Virus record (IMG/VR): IMGVR_UViG_3300033571_003574
Location: 1-43,830 of that record
Length of the DNA stretch: 43,830 nucleotides
Origin: a virus
Direction: 5' to 3' (one strand)
Shown here: positions 1 through 6,932 of the stretch, piece by piece
Numbering within the stretch: position 1 is the stretch's first letter
Layout of the letters: each line of letters starts with the position of its first letter
Program-made: the position numbers and the translations under genes
The notes under the pieces: generated by a model
Told to the model about the DNA's origin: nothing
Database searches by the model: none
Seen by the model: only the letters and a program-made list of their open reading frames with translations

Positions 1-83
1 ACTACACTCAGACTGAGAAGTATCAAAAGCTCCGTGAAGCATTACACGATTATAACAAAATAGTAGGACCATTATTAAAATGA
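1..83 (+). CDS. 3' end of an unrecognised gene (partial)
   Basis: An open frame enters from the left edge (first full codon at position 3) and ends with TGA at 81-83. It encodes 26 residues, ending in a Lys- and Leu-rich tail (…KIVGPLLK). Its stop overlaps the ATG of the DNA polymerase gene in an ATGA junction, which suggests translational coupling and a shared operon. The fragment is too short to assign a family; a replication gene such as a primase or helicase would fit the neighbourhood, but nothing in the residues shows this. Confidence 0.6.
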   Translation, partial: YTQTEKYQKLREALHDYNKIVGPLLK

Positions 84-2053
84 TTTATCTGGTAACAAAA
101 CAAGATATCTCCCTACCTGATGTAACCCTCTGCTCCGTACAAGATTCCCTAGATTACTTAGATAAGTTAGACTCTATTGGTGTCGATACCGAGACTAGTG
201 GCTTTGATCCATATACTTGCAAGTTTTATACCTTGCAGTTAGGAGATAGAGAAGTCCAGTATGTTGTAGATCTATCTACAATAGACATCCAAGAGTATAA
301 GAATTTATTAGAAATTAAGGAACTCATAGGTCATAACTTTAAGTTTGACTTAAGATTCTTGTACCATCAGAGAATTGTACCCACTAGGGTATATGATACA
401 TTTTTAGGCGAGAAAACATCTCGTTTGGGTATAGAAAGTCATAGATGTTCTTTAGCTGCTTGTGTACAACGTCATTGCGGAGTAACACTTAGTAAGGAAG
501 AACGAGCAAATATTACAGGTAGACTAACCGAAGGGTTTGTTAAGTATTCTGCCTATGACGTAAAATACCTACACGAAATCAAGTCGAAGCAAAACTTCTC
601 TCAGTTTACAGAAGGTACAGATGTGTCCATTCAATTGGACAATCGCTTTGTTCTAGTACTAGCATATATCGAGTATTGTGGTATGAAACTAGACGTAGAA
701 CAATGGACCAAAAAGATTGAGAAAGTACAGATACAGGCTGATGAGGCAGTAGAAGCACTTAATAAGTTTATCCTAGAGAACAAGATGTCCAAATTTATAG
801 ACACTCAGTTAGACATGTTTTCTTCAGGTAACAAAATTAACGTGAATTGGAACTCACCCTCACAGGTTGTAGAATTCTTTGAGGCTATAGGTGTAGATAC
901 AACTGTAGTCGAAAAAGGAGTCAAGAAACAAACAATAGAAGCAAACCACTTAGGTAAGTTTGCAACTAAGTATCCAATTATTAAAACTTATCTTTCATTT
1001 AAAGAAGCACAGAAAGACATAGGAACTTATGGTTACAACTGGATAGAACAAATCAATCCAGTAAGCGGAAGAATACATACACAGTTTAAGCAGTTGATGA
1101 ACACAGGACGCTTATCTAGTGGTGGTAAATCTGGTAACGTAAAGAACTTTAACTTTCAAAACATTCCATCAGACCAAGAGACTCGTAGTTGCTTTGTAGC
1201 AGAAGAGGGTAATCTCTTAATAAGTTGCGATTACACTGCACAGGAATCTGTGGTTTTAGCTAACCAGTGTTTAGACCCATCTTTATTAGAGTTTTATGAT
1301 AAGGGTCTTTCTGACATGCACAGCTTTATCGCAAGTAAAATGTTTAAGGAATTAAACGGATTATCTTTAGATGAGATTAAGTCGAAGCATAAAGACAAAA
1401 GACAGCAAAGTAAAGTTATTGGTTTTGCTTTAGCCTATGGAGGTTCAGCGAAAGCTATATCAGATCAACTTAACTTGTCACCTGAAGAAGGAGAAGACAT
1501 ATACAAGAAATATTTCTTAGCATTTCCAGACTTAGATAGGTATTATACCGAAGCAAAGAAGTTCGGAGTTGAAAAGGGATATGTATTATTGTCCCCTGTT
1601 ACAGGCAAAAGATGTTATGTAGACTACTTTGAAGGGTTTAAAGAGATAGAGCAGGAATTAAAAGATAAAGAATTCTGGGAGAGATATAAACGAGTGAAGA
1701 ATAGTGGTACTCCAACAGCACAGTCTATGAAGGACAAAGTATCTAGATACTTCCGTAAGAAAGGAGACATTGAAAGGATGTCTTTAAATTACAGAGTACA
1801 GGGAGAAAGTGCAGAGATAAGCAAACTTGCTGGTGTATACTTCTGGCAGGACTATCTTATGCCTAAAAAACTTTTTAACACAGTCAAGATAGTAAACATA
1901 ATCCATGATGAGTACTTAATAGAATGTCCTGAGTCAATTATAGAAGAGTGTTCAAATGCTATTCAACATGCTATGGAAAAATCTGCTTCTAAGTTCTGCA
2001 AGAGAGTTAGATTAGGCGCAGAACCTGCCCATGCAAAATACTGGAAAAAGTGA
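80..2053 (+). CDS. Family A (PolI/T7-type) DNA polymerase with 3'-5' exonuclease
   Basis: Replicative DNA polymerase of 657 residues. The N-terminal DEDDy exonuclease domain shows ExoI D36-T-E38, ExoII around N86-D90 (GHNFKFD) and ExoIII Y156-xxx-D160. The polymerase domain has the conserved TGRLSS segment near 342-347, motif A at D384 (CDYTAQE), motif B/O-helix R441…K445…Y453-G, and motif C H609-D610-E611. All metal-binding and nucleotide-binding residues expected of an active enzyme are present. Length is close to T7 gp5 (about 700), with no separate 5' nuclease domain. The ATG overlaps the stop of the preceding gene, and its own TGA overlaps the next ATG, so it sits inside a coupled operon. 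crAss-like phages carry either family A or family B polymerases; this is the family A version. Confidence 0.96.
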   Translation: MIYLVTKQDISLPDVTLCSVQDSLDYLDKLDSIGVDTETSGFDPYTCKFYTLQLGDREVQYVVDLSTIDIQEYKNLLEIKELIGHNFKFDLRFLYHQRIVPTRVYDTFLGEKTSRLGIESHRCSLAACVQRHCGVTLSKEERANITGRLTEGFVKYSAYDVKYLHEIKSKQNFSQFTEGTDVSIQLDNRFVLVLAYIEYCGMKLDVEQWTKKIEKVQIQADEAVEALNKFILENKMSKFIDTQLDMFSSGNKINVNWNSPSQVVEFFEAIGVDTTVVEKGVKKQTIEANHLGKFATKYPIIKTYLSFKEAQKDIGTYGYNWIEQINPVSGRIHTQFKQLMNTGRLSSGGKSGNVKNFNFQNIPSDQETRSCFVAEEGNLLISCDYTAQESVVLANQCLDPSLLEFYDKGLSDMHSFIASKMFKELNGLSLDEIKSKHKDKRQQSKVIGFALAYGGSAKAISDQLNLSPEEGEDIYKKYFLAFPDLDRYYTEAKKFGVEKGYVLLSPVTGKRCYVDYFEGFKEIEQELKDKEFWERYKRVKNSGTPTAQSMKDKVSRYFRKKGDIERMSLNYRVQGESAEISKLAGVYFWQDYLMPKKLFNTVKIVNIIHDEYLIECPESIIEECSNAIQHAMEKSASKFCKRVRLGAEPAHAKYWKK

Positions 2054-2316
2054 TGAAAGAAGAAGAGATTAAAGAAGTTAGGAGAACATATCTCCTAGCT
2101 AGAGCTGTAAACACACAATACCAATTCATTCGTGAGTTCGTCAATCCTGATTTAAAAAAAGCAATCAACGAAGCAAAAGCAAAAAACGCTTACTTTATAA
2201 AGCTTTTAGACGGATATCTAGAAAAGAGAAACGTTAGTAATCAGATTGACGAAGACGAAGAGTTGGCATTCTTATTATTAGAAGAAATAGAGAAAAGAAC
2301 AAACAATAAGTTATGA
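2053..2316 (+). CDS. Small charged helical protein, unknown function
   Basis: Not recognised. With the ATG at 2053, which overlaps the polymerase stop as TGATG, it encodes 87 residues; a GTG at 2050 in the same frame is a less likely start. The protein is rich in Glu, Lys and Arg with no Cys and looks helical throughout, with an acidic stretch (DEDEEL) near the C-terminus. Its last codons overlap the next gene by 4 bases. The position directly behind the polymerase suggests a replication accessory protein, but that is inference from context only. Confidence 0.75.
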   Translation: MKEEEIKEVRRTYLLARAVNTQYQFIREFVNPDLKKAINEAKAKNAYFIKLLDGYLEKRNVSNQIDEDEELAFLLLEEIEKRTNNKL

Positions 2317-2750
2317 TAAATAGAGTTTACATTCCTGCATCTCTATCCCTTAACATAGATGGCACAGTCCACCTTAAAGGAGATAGAGAATTAATGCAGA
2401 CTTATTTTAGAGAACTTATGAAACAAGATCCAAAAGTAGATGTAGAGATTTGTATCACACGAATTGACTCAAAGAAAACAAACCCTCAGTTGGCTTATTT
2501 TTACAGTACCCTAGTACCTATCATCCGAGGAGGATTTGAATCGCTTACAGGGGAAGTATATACCAAAGAAGACGTAGTAACTTTCCTTAAGGACAAGTAC
2601 TTCTACGAAGAGACTATGTTTCAAGGTCAATTCATCAAAACTCCTCTCTCACTTTCTAAGGGAAAGAAGGAAGAAGTTCATAAGTTTATCCAAGATGTTA
2701 TTACCTTTGCAAGAGAAATCCTGGGAGTGGAAGTACCAGAACTAACCTAA
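2313..2750 (+). CDS. NinB-like (recombination mediator-like) phage protein
   Basis: 145 residues. The layout resembles a widespread phage family often annotated NinB/Orf-like: a β-rich N-terminus, then a central segment of the type Ser/Lys-x-x-Asn-x-Gln-x-x-Tyr-Phe/Tyr-Tyr…Val-x-Pro (here KKTNPQLAYFYSTLVPII), then a Ser/Leu-rich threshold (PLSLSKGKK) and a C-terminal helix ending in a Leu-Gly-Val-x-Val-Pro-Glu signature where relatives have LGI-x-IP-D-P. NinB proteins are thought to bind single-stranded DNA and help load a recombinase. The assignment is by remembered sequence pattern, so the family is plausible rather than certain. It overlaps the previous gene by 4 bases. Confidence 0.55.
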   Translation: MINRVYIPASLSLNIDGTVHLKGDRELMQTYFRELMKQDPKVDVEICITRIDSKKTNPQLAYFYSTLVPIIRGGFESLTGEVYTKEDVVTFLKDKYFYEETMFQGQFIKTPLSLSKGKKEEVHKFIQDVITFAREILGVEVPELT

Positions 2751-2755
2751 AAATT

Positions 2756-3028
2756 ATGTTATACATTATAGAACCAAGAACAGAAACAGACAAAGTGGAA
2801 GCCGTGGGCTTACCTGGAATTAGTCACTACTATGGTGAGAATTCAGTTACTTACAAAGACGAAAAAGGAGACAAAGGACAAATTACAATCTCTTTAGGAT
2901 CTGTCGTTAATTGTAATGGAACTCTCGGATTAGTTACTGACATACTTCCTATGAAGTTTGGAAGAGTTATCCTAACAGTTTTCCTACAACCTCCTCCTAG
3001 AACTACTACAGGAGCCTTAATGCGTTAA
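2756..3028 (+). CDS. Unknown 90-residue protein
   Basis: Not recognised. A predicted β-rich soluble protein with no signal peptide or membrane segment; it ends with a Pro- and Thr-rich tail (QPPPRTTTG). It begins 5 bases after the NinB-like gene and ends 2 bases before the next, so it is a member of the same operon. The tight packing supports it as a real gene although no family or function can be given. Confidence 0.7.
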   Translation: MLYIIEPRTETDKVEAVGLPGISHYYGENSVTYKDEKGDKGQITISLGSVVNCNGTLGLVTDILPMKFGRVILTVFLQPPPRTTTGALMR

Positions 3029-3030
3029 TC

Positions 3031-3402
3031 ATGACGGATGATTTCCCTGCTATGGAAGATTATAACGAAGGATCTCCTAAGAAAGAACAAGCCTTAAGGT
3101 ATAACTCAGGTAAGCGAAAATGGTCTCTCGTAGACTTTAAATCGTTAGAGCCTATGGTAGAAGTGTTGGAGTACGGCTGTATTAAATATTCCCCAAATAA
3201 TTGGAAACAAGGTATGCCTGCTAGTGAAGTCCTAGAAAGCATGCTTAGACATACGTTCAGTCTATTAAATGGGGAATCTAAGGACATAGAGTCGCACATA
3301 GATCACGTTGGTCACATTCAGTGCAATGCTATGTTCCTAGCTTACATCCTCAGAGAGAAGCCTGAATTTAATGACTTGACAGATGAAGGTAAAGTTCAGT
3401 AA
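3031..3402 (+). CDS. dATP/dGTP diphosphohydrolase-like (DUF5664-type) protein
   Basis: 123 residues. It matches a common phage family described as a dATP/dGTP diphosphohydrolase N-terminal domain (formerly DUF5664). The conserved order is R-Y-N-S-G-K near 23-28, W31-S-L, then V-L-E47-Y-G…K-Y-S-P-N-N-W, L-R-H74-T-F…N-G-E, and the D91-H92-x-x-H95 helix followed by C-N-A-M-F-L. Acidic and histidine residues in this all-helical fold are expected to bind metal and the nucleotide phosphates. The likely role is trimming the dNTP pool. Its neighbours (polymerase, deaminase) agree with nucleotide metabolism. The substrate cannot be told from the sequence. Confidence 0.72.
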   Translation: MTDDFPAMEDYNEGSPKKEQALRYNSGKRKWSLVDFKSLEPMVEVLEYGCIKYSPNNWKQGMPASEVLESMLRHTFSLLNGESKDIESHIDHVGHIQCNAMFLAYILREKPEFNDLTDEGKVQ

Positions 3403-3565
3403 CTTCTTTACAAGAAAACAAGGACAACGAGATTATCCTTATTGGTTTTTCTACATAATCCCTACACTAACCCTTAGTAGAACACACTCTAGACAAAAGT
3501 TTAGTGTTCACTTAGGGTTTTTGTGGTTTAATTTAACTTTAACAATAGATAAAATAGACAAATGA
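3383..3565 (+). CDS. Small hydrophobic/aromatic protein, unknown
   Basis: A 60-residue product with many aromatic residues (YPYWFFY, FLWFN) and one moderately hydrophobic stretch, weaker than a typical membrane helix. Not recognised; small phage proteins with a similar aromatic β pattern are common. It starts 20 bases inside the preceding gene and ends 4 bases inside the next, which fills what would otherwise be a 159-base gap in a compact operon. That packing is the main support for it being real. Confidence 0.6.
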   Translation: MKVKFSNFFTRKQGQRDYPYWFFYIIPTLTLSRTHSRQKFSVHLGFLWFNLTLTIDKIDK

Positions 3566-4530
3566 TTTTAGATCAAGGATACTTAGACAGTACAGCACAG
3601 AGTCAAAGCAGACTTAAAAAGCTACTACAACATCCTAACCTATATTATAATTATGACCCTAGCTCCGATACAGATGAGCCAGCAGAAGTAACTCTAATAG
3701 GTGATGGAGTTGATTTAATTTTAACTCAAGGAGAAGAAGTATTCAGATCAGAGTTCCACATCAGTAGTGTAGAAAGACCTACAGGACAGATGGGAGATTT
3801 TGTATGGAGTCTATTCTGTAACCGAGAAGATAGTATGGCTGAGACTATTGCATACGAAGCAGCGAAGTTTAAGCGAGATACTATCGCCAAGGTAAGAGAA
3901 AGATTCGAAGTGGAGGGTAAAACTTATTACGAGGATTTGATTGCAGCAGAAGGCAAGAAAGTAATTTCTTTTGCCCAAGAAGCCCTAATCATTAATATCG
4001 CAGAAGGACTTAAGTCACATGCCTTTACTTCTAAGTTTGTAAAAGGTAACTCACAGTACAAAGTATTTACTCAACAAGCCTTAAGTTTTGAGTATTTAGG
4101 AGTGAAGTGTAAGGGTTTGTTAGATTTAGTAGTTGTGGACGTAGTAAACAACATACTTTATCCTATCGACCTAAAGACCACTACTACTTCCTTAAACTTC
4201 TGGACAGACACTCTTATGAAATATCGCTATGATTTTCAAGGAGCATTCTACACAGAAGCTTTAAAGCAAACAGACCTCAGTATCTACGGAAATGATTTAA
4301 AAGTAAGTAACTTTAGATTTATCGTAGAAAGCCAAAAGTTTCCAGGTAGTCCTTTAATCTATGAGCTGTCAGATGAAGCCATGGCTATAGGTAAGATGGG
4401 AGGAGTATTCCAAGGCAAGAGTTACGAAGGTTTCCACCAAGCCATTGAGAGACTTATATGGCACTCTGAGAATGATTTGTGGGCATACACTAAAGAAGAT
4501 TACGAGAATGACGGTATCAGAGTTATCTAA
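3562..4530 (+). CDS. PD-(D/E)XK (RecB/Cas4-like) exonuclease
   Basis: 322 residues. The nuclease core is visible: G-L-L-D188 (motif II Asp), then P-I-D203-L-K205-T (D-x-K catalytic motif), followed by a helix with Y-D-F-Q226-G-A-F-Y-T-E-A, the QxxxY-type motif IV of RecB/RecE/Cas4-like enzymes. Upstream residues are mainly helical. Such phage enzymes degrade double-stranded DNA ends or make single-stranded overhangs for recombination, matching the NinB-like protein two genes earlier. No iron-sulfur Cys cluster of the Cas4 kind is seen. The start overlaps the preceding small gene by 4 bases. Function as a nuclease is well supported; the exact substrate is not. Confidence 0.85.
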   Translation: MILDQGYLDSTAQSQSRLKKLLQHPNLYYNYDPSSDTDEPAEVTLIGDGVDLILTQGEEVFRSEFHISSVERPTGQMGDFVWSLFCNREDSMAETIAYEAAKFKRDTIAKVRERFEVEGKTYYEDLIAAEGKKVISFAQEALIINIAEGLKSHAFTSKFVKGNSQYKVFTQQALSFEYLGVKCKGLLDLVVVDVVNNILYPIDLKTTTTSLNFWTDTLMKYRYDFQGAFYTEALKQTDLSIYGNDLKVSNFRFIVESQKFPGSPLIYELSDEAMAIGKMGGVFQGKSYEGFHQAIERLIWHSENDLWAYTKEDYENDGIRVI

Positions 4531-4975
4531 TTACATAGGAGTGAACGAGAACACTAACAATACTACTAAGTTTATGAGTCCCCTGATATTTACTTCAGGG
4601 GCCCAAGCTGCTAGACTTTTGTATAATTTTGGTTTAATTAATGTTTATCTAGACGACTACGGTTTTAAGTCTAAGCATTCTAACTGTTTGTTTTTTCTGT
4701 TTGAACCTGTAGAGAGTAGTGCTTTCAGAGCCTTTGAAGAAAAGATTACTAGCTTTGATTCTTTCTTTGACTACTATGAAGTAGACGAGAGAATTATGTA
4801 TGTATTCAAGCCTAACAAGATTTATCACAGGGATCTAGAGATGTTTAAACAGAATAGATTCGATGAATTCTCTGAGGATTATAAACTACTATTACATAAA
4901 GACATAAACTTTAACGGAGTAGTAGTGGATATTACAAAAGAAATTTATAGATTTGAAGAAAGTTTAAAACCATAG
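4508..4975 (+). CDS. Unknown 155-residue protein
   Basis: Not recognised. The open frame extends back to an ATG at 4445, but that would overlap the nuclease gene by 86 bases; ATG 4508 (overlap 23 bases) is preferred, and ATG 4574 is a third choice. The protein is acidic and rich in Phe, Tyr and Asp (for example FDSFFDYYEVDE), probably an α/β soluble protein. It ends with a TAG stop, showing that TAG is not recoded here. It stops one base before the deaminase start and belongs to the same operon. Confidence 0.68.
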   Translation: MTVSELSNYIGVNENTNNTTKFMSPLIFTSGAQAARLLYNFGLINVYLDDYGFKSKHSNCLFFLFEPVESSAFRAFEEKITSFDSFFDYYEVDERIMYVFKPNKIYHRDLEMFKQNRFDEFSEDYKLLLHKDINFNGVVVDITKEIYRFEESLKP

Positions 4976-4976
4976 T

Positions 4977-5417
4977 ATGCATAAGATACCAATCATTTAC
5001 AACGCAGCAGTAGGAGATAAAGCATTGCTTTACTTAGATTTAACTAAAAGAATTGCTGAAGAGTCCTATTGTGAAAGACTCCAAGTAGGAGCCTTAATCG
5101 TTAAGAATGGTAACATCATTTCCTTCGGGTATAATGGAACTCCATCTGGATTTCCAAATGTTTGTGAATCAAACAATGTAACCTTTGAATACGTACTACA
5201 CGCAGAATCTAATGCAATCACTAAGGCATGCAAGAGTCCTATCAGTACAGAAGACGCAACTATGTACTGTACTCATGCATGCTGTGTGCATTGCGCTAAG
5301 TTGATAATTCAAAGTGGAATTGTTACATTTGTATACATCGAAGACTACAGGGACAGATCAGGCTTAGAGCTTCTGATTGCTGCAGGTCTAGATGTAATTA
5401 AAGCAGAACTAAATTAA
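4977..5417 (+). CDS. dCMP deaminase-like protein (zinc cytidine deaminase superfamily)
   Basis: 146 residues, close to the usual 140-190 of the family. The zinc site is clear: H75-A-E77 with the proton-shuttling Glu, and C103-x-x-C106 (ACCVHCAKLI). The Pro that normally precedes the first ligand Cys is replaced by Cys102. An upstream S-F-G-Y-N-G-T-P-x-G segment (49-58) is the usual substrate-side loop. The enzyme should convert dCMP to dUMP, feeding thymidylate synthesis. No thymidylate synthase is visible in the window. The neighbours (dNTP hydrolase-like protein, polymerase) support a nucleotide-supply role. Confidence 0.9.
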   Translation: MHKIPIIYNAAVGDKALLYLDLTKRIAEESYCERLQVGALIVKNGNIISFGYNGTPSGFPNVCESNNVTFEYVLHAESNAITKACKSPISTEDATMYCTHACCVHCAKLIIQSGIVTFVYIEDYRDRSGLELLIAAGLDVIKAELN

Positions 5418-5428
5418 AAAGAAAAAAT

Positions 5429-5710
5429 ATGAGCATCACAGTAAAAGGACACAGAGTATTACTCAATCGTCCTAAAAGAGAAGAAAGACTTATCCAACTT
5501 ACACCAGAGATGGAAGAAGAAATGAACATGAGAGAGTTAGCAAATCTTAAGCGTTTAGAAGTATACGCCATAGGAAAAGACGTAACCGAAGTAGCAGTAG
5601 GAGACGTAGTGTATGTTAATCTTATGTACCTTCAATCTGCTGAACTAGTAGAAATAGAAGGTGAAGAGAAGATCATGGTTAGAGATAGCGATATCGCTTT
5701 TACTTGGTAA
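5429..5710 (+). CDS. GroES-like co-chaperonin
   Basis: 93 residues, the size of GroES (about 97). The pattern follows the GroES β-barrel: V-K-G-H-R-V-L-L-N-R-P at the start (GroES has a DRVxVKR strand), then E-V-Y-A-I-G-K-D-V (GEVxAVG), V-A-V-G-D-V-V-Y-V (VKVGDxVLF), and the C-terminal E-G-E-E-K-I-M-V-R-D-S-D-I (DGEEYLIxREDDI). The segment in place of the GroEL-binding mobile loop is changed: there is no GGI(V/L)L, but a Leu/Ile-rich LIQLTPEM stretch. It probably acts like T4 gp31, replacing host GroES so that host GroEL folds phage proteins. The 18-base gap to the next gene is A-rich. Confidence 0.75.
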   Translation: MSITVKGHRVLLNRPKREERLIQLTPEMEEEMNMRELANLKRLEVYAIGKDVTEVAVGDVVYVNLMYLQSAELVEIEGEEKIMVRDSDIAFTW

Positions 5711-5728
5711 TTAGTTAAAATAAGAGAT

Positions 5729-6052
5729 ATGTTATTCTATTACACAGAAAAAGAAAAAATCGAAAGTGGTGAAGAGATGGAACTCATCGTTAAGAAGGGT
5801 TACTCTTTTGACCTTAACAAAGTATTGATGACCTACCCTACAGACAATGGCTTAGCTGTTGTACTAGAGGGAAGTGCTGATAAACTTAACCCTGTAGATT
5901 ATCAATACAAGATTGATCCTGCAACTAAGCAAAAAGTTCCAGTAAAAATCACTAAATTTGAAATCACAAGTGAGCCCATCGTAGTTGAGTTGAAAGTAAA
6001 AGAAGAGATTCTTGCTTTCTTTAACTTGACAGGTGGACCACAGGCGATCTAA
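5729..6052 (+). CDS. Unknown 107-residue protein, last gene of the replication operon
   Basis: Not recognised. It looks like a soluble β-rich protein without membrane segments. ATG 5729 is used; ATG 5777 in the same frame (starting MELIVKKGYSF) would give a 91-residue form. The gene is followed by 60 bases rich in TTTAG repeats and then a strong intrinsic terminator, so it closes the operon that begins upstream of position 1. The position next to a GroES-like gene does not by itself tell its role. Confidence 0.68.
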   Translation: MLFYYTEKEKIESGEEMELIVKKGYSFDLNKVLMTYPTDNGLAVVLEGSADKLNPVDYQYKIDPATKQKVPVKITKFEITSEPIVVELKVKEEILAFFNLTGGPQAI

Positions 6053-6114
6053 TAGTTTTAGTTTATTTAGTTTATAGTTTTAGTTTTTAGTTATTTTAGT
6101 TATTTTACCAACCA

Positions 6115-6153
6115 GGGAAGGGGAATCGAAAGTTCCCCTTTCTTTATTTTTTT
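6115..6153 (+). terminator. Intrinsic terminator of the replication operon
   Basis: A perfect 8-base-pair stem AAGGGGAA (6118-6125) / TTCCCCTT (6133-6140) around the loop TCGAAAG, extendable with G-U and G-C pairs, is followed by a T-rich run to 6153. This is the classic Rho-independent layout on the + strand, 60-odd bases after the stop at 6052. Confidence 0.88.
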
Positions 6154-6160
6154 AATCTAT

Positions 6161-6168
6161 TATATTTG
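6161..6168 (+). promoter_or_regulatory. Bacteroidota-type -7 promoter element (TATATTTG)
   Basis: TATATTTG fits the Bacteroidota -7 consensus TAnnTTTG and lies just after the terminator T-tract, 43 bases before the ATG at 6211. The exact -33 TTG is missing (TTT at the N19 position), so it may be weaker or depend on another factor. The flanking bases (TTAATCT-NN-TATATTTGTA) recur in the - strand promoter at 42516-42523. It would drive the three + strand tail-fibre genes. Confidence 0.6.
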
Positions 6169-6210
6169 TAATAACAATTACTGTGCAGTAGTCTGTACCT
6201 TCTATACCTG

Positions 6211-6897
6211 ATGCCGAATAATCCATTAACCCAAGCAGAGTTACTAGTATATACGCAAAACCCTATTGGTGGAATAGTATATTTACCTCCTGGGTATGTG
6301 TTTGCTACTCCTGTTAGTGGAAATGGGCCCTTAGCTTATCGTTTATTTGATGCAGGATACATTACTGTAGGGATAATTAACGTCAATAGACTAGGAACAG
6401 GTGCAACAGGAGGAGGAACTAAGTTCTTAGCAGATGATAATACTTGGAAGACAGTAAGTACAGGAGGGGGAGGAGTAAGCTCTTTTAACACAAGAACAGG
6501 AGCAGTTACTCTTAACTCTTCAGATGTTACTAGTGCCTTAGGTTTTACCCCGCCATCTAACTTAGACCAACTAACAGATGTAACAACTCCTACACCTTCT
6601 AATGGACAGTTGCTTAGGTTTAACTCAGCTACTGGTCAATGGGAGAACTGGAGTCCTAGTTTCAACGCTTTTAAGATAGATTACGATTACAATCTATCAG
6701 GAGCTAAGGACGGAGTAAATACCAACTTCACAACTAGTTCTAACTTTGTCGCAGGTACTACTAGAGTATTCTTAAACGGACAAAGGTTAACTAGGGGAGT
6801 AGGTTATGATTACGTAGAAGCAGGTGTAAGCCAAGTAAGTCTTGTGTACACCCCTGTTCCTTCAGATCAACTCATAGTAGAGTATCAGATAATATAA
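6211..6897 (+). CDS. Tail-fibre-like protein (short, FNTRTG repeat type)
   Basis: 228 residues. After an N-terminal region (about 1-60) that may attach to the virion, there is a Gly-rich linker (STGGGGVSS) and an SFNTRTGAVTL…ALGFTPP module typical of phage short tail fibres and collar fibres. A segment L-T-D-V-T…N-G-Q-L-L-R-F follows, and then a C-terminal β-sandwich-like domain (about 165-228) with the marks F-L-N-G-Q-R-L and D-Q-L-I-V-E-Y. That last domain recurs at the C-terminus of the next gene's product. It has no signal peptide. It likely forms part of a host-binding appendage. First gene of the unit after the 6115-6153 terminator. Confidence 0.78.
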   Translation: MPNNPLTQAELLVYTQNPIGGIVYLPPGYVFATPVSGNGPLAYRLFDAGYITVGIINVNRLGTGATGGGTKFLADDNTWKTVSTGGGGVSSFNTRTGAVTLNSSDVTSALGFTPPSNLDQLTDVTTPTPSNGQLLRFNSATGQWENWSPSFNAFKIDYDYNLSGAKDGVNTNFTTSSNFVAGTTRVFLNGQRLTRGVGYDYVEAGVSQVSLVYTPVPSDQLIVEYQII

Positions 6898-6932
6898 AAC
6901 TAAATAACTTAAATAACAAATAACTAAATACA

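Noticed and set aside
4445-4507. Extended start at 4445 for the unknown 155-residue protein
   Set aside because: It would overlap the nuclease gene by 86 bases, far beyond the overlaps of 1-23 bases typical of this operon; ATG 4508 fits better.
3031-5417. Possible 2-aminoadenine (Z-genome) pathway, suggested by a family A polymerase with a dATP/dGTP diphosphohydrolase-like gene
   Set aside because: No PurZ or DatZ gene is visible, and DUF5664-type proteins and family A polymerases are common in phages with ordinary adenine.
6053-6110. TTTAG-type tandem repeats as an origin or telomere-like element
   Set aside because: The repeats are short, irregular and A/T-rich, and similar TTTTAG runs occur in another gene leader (about 43440-43455); they fit ordinary A/T-rich spacer DNA.
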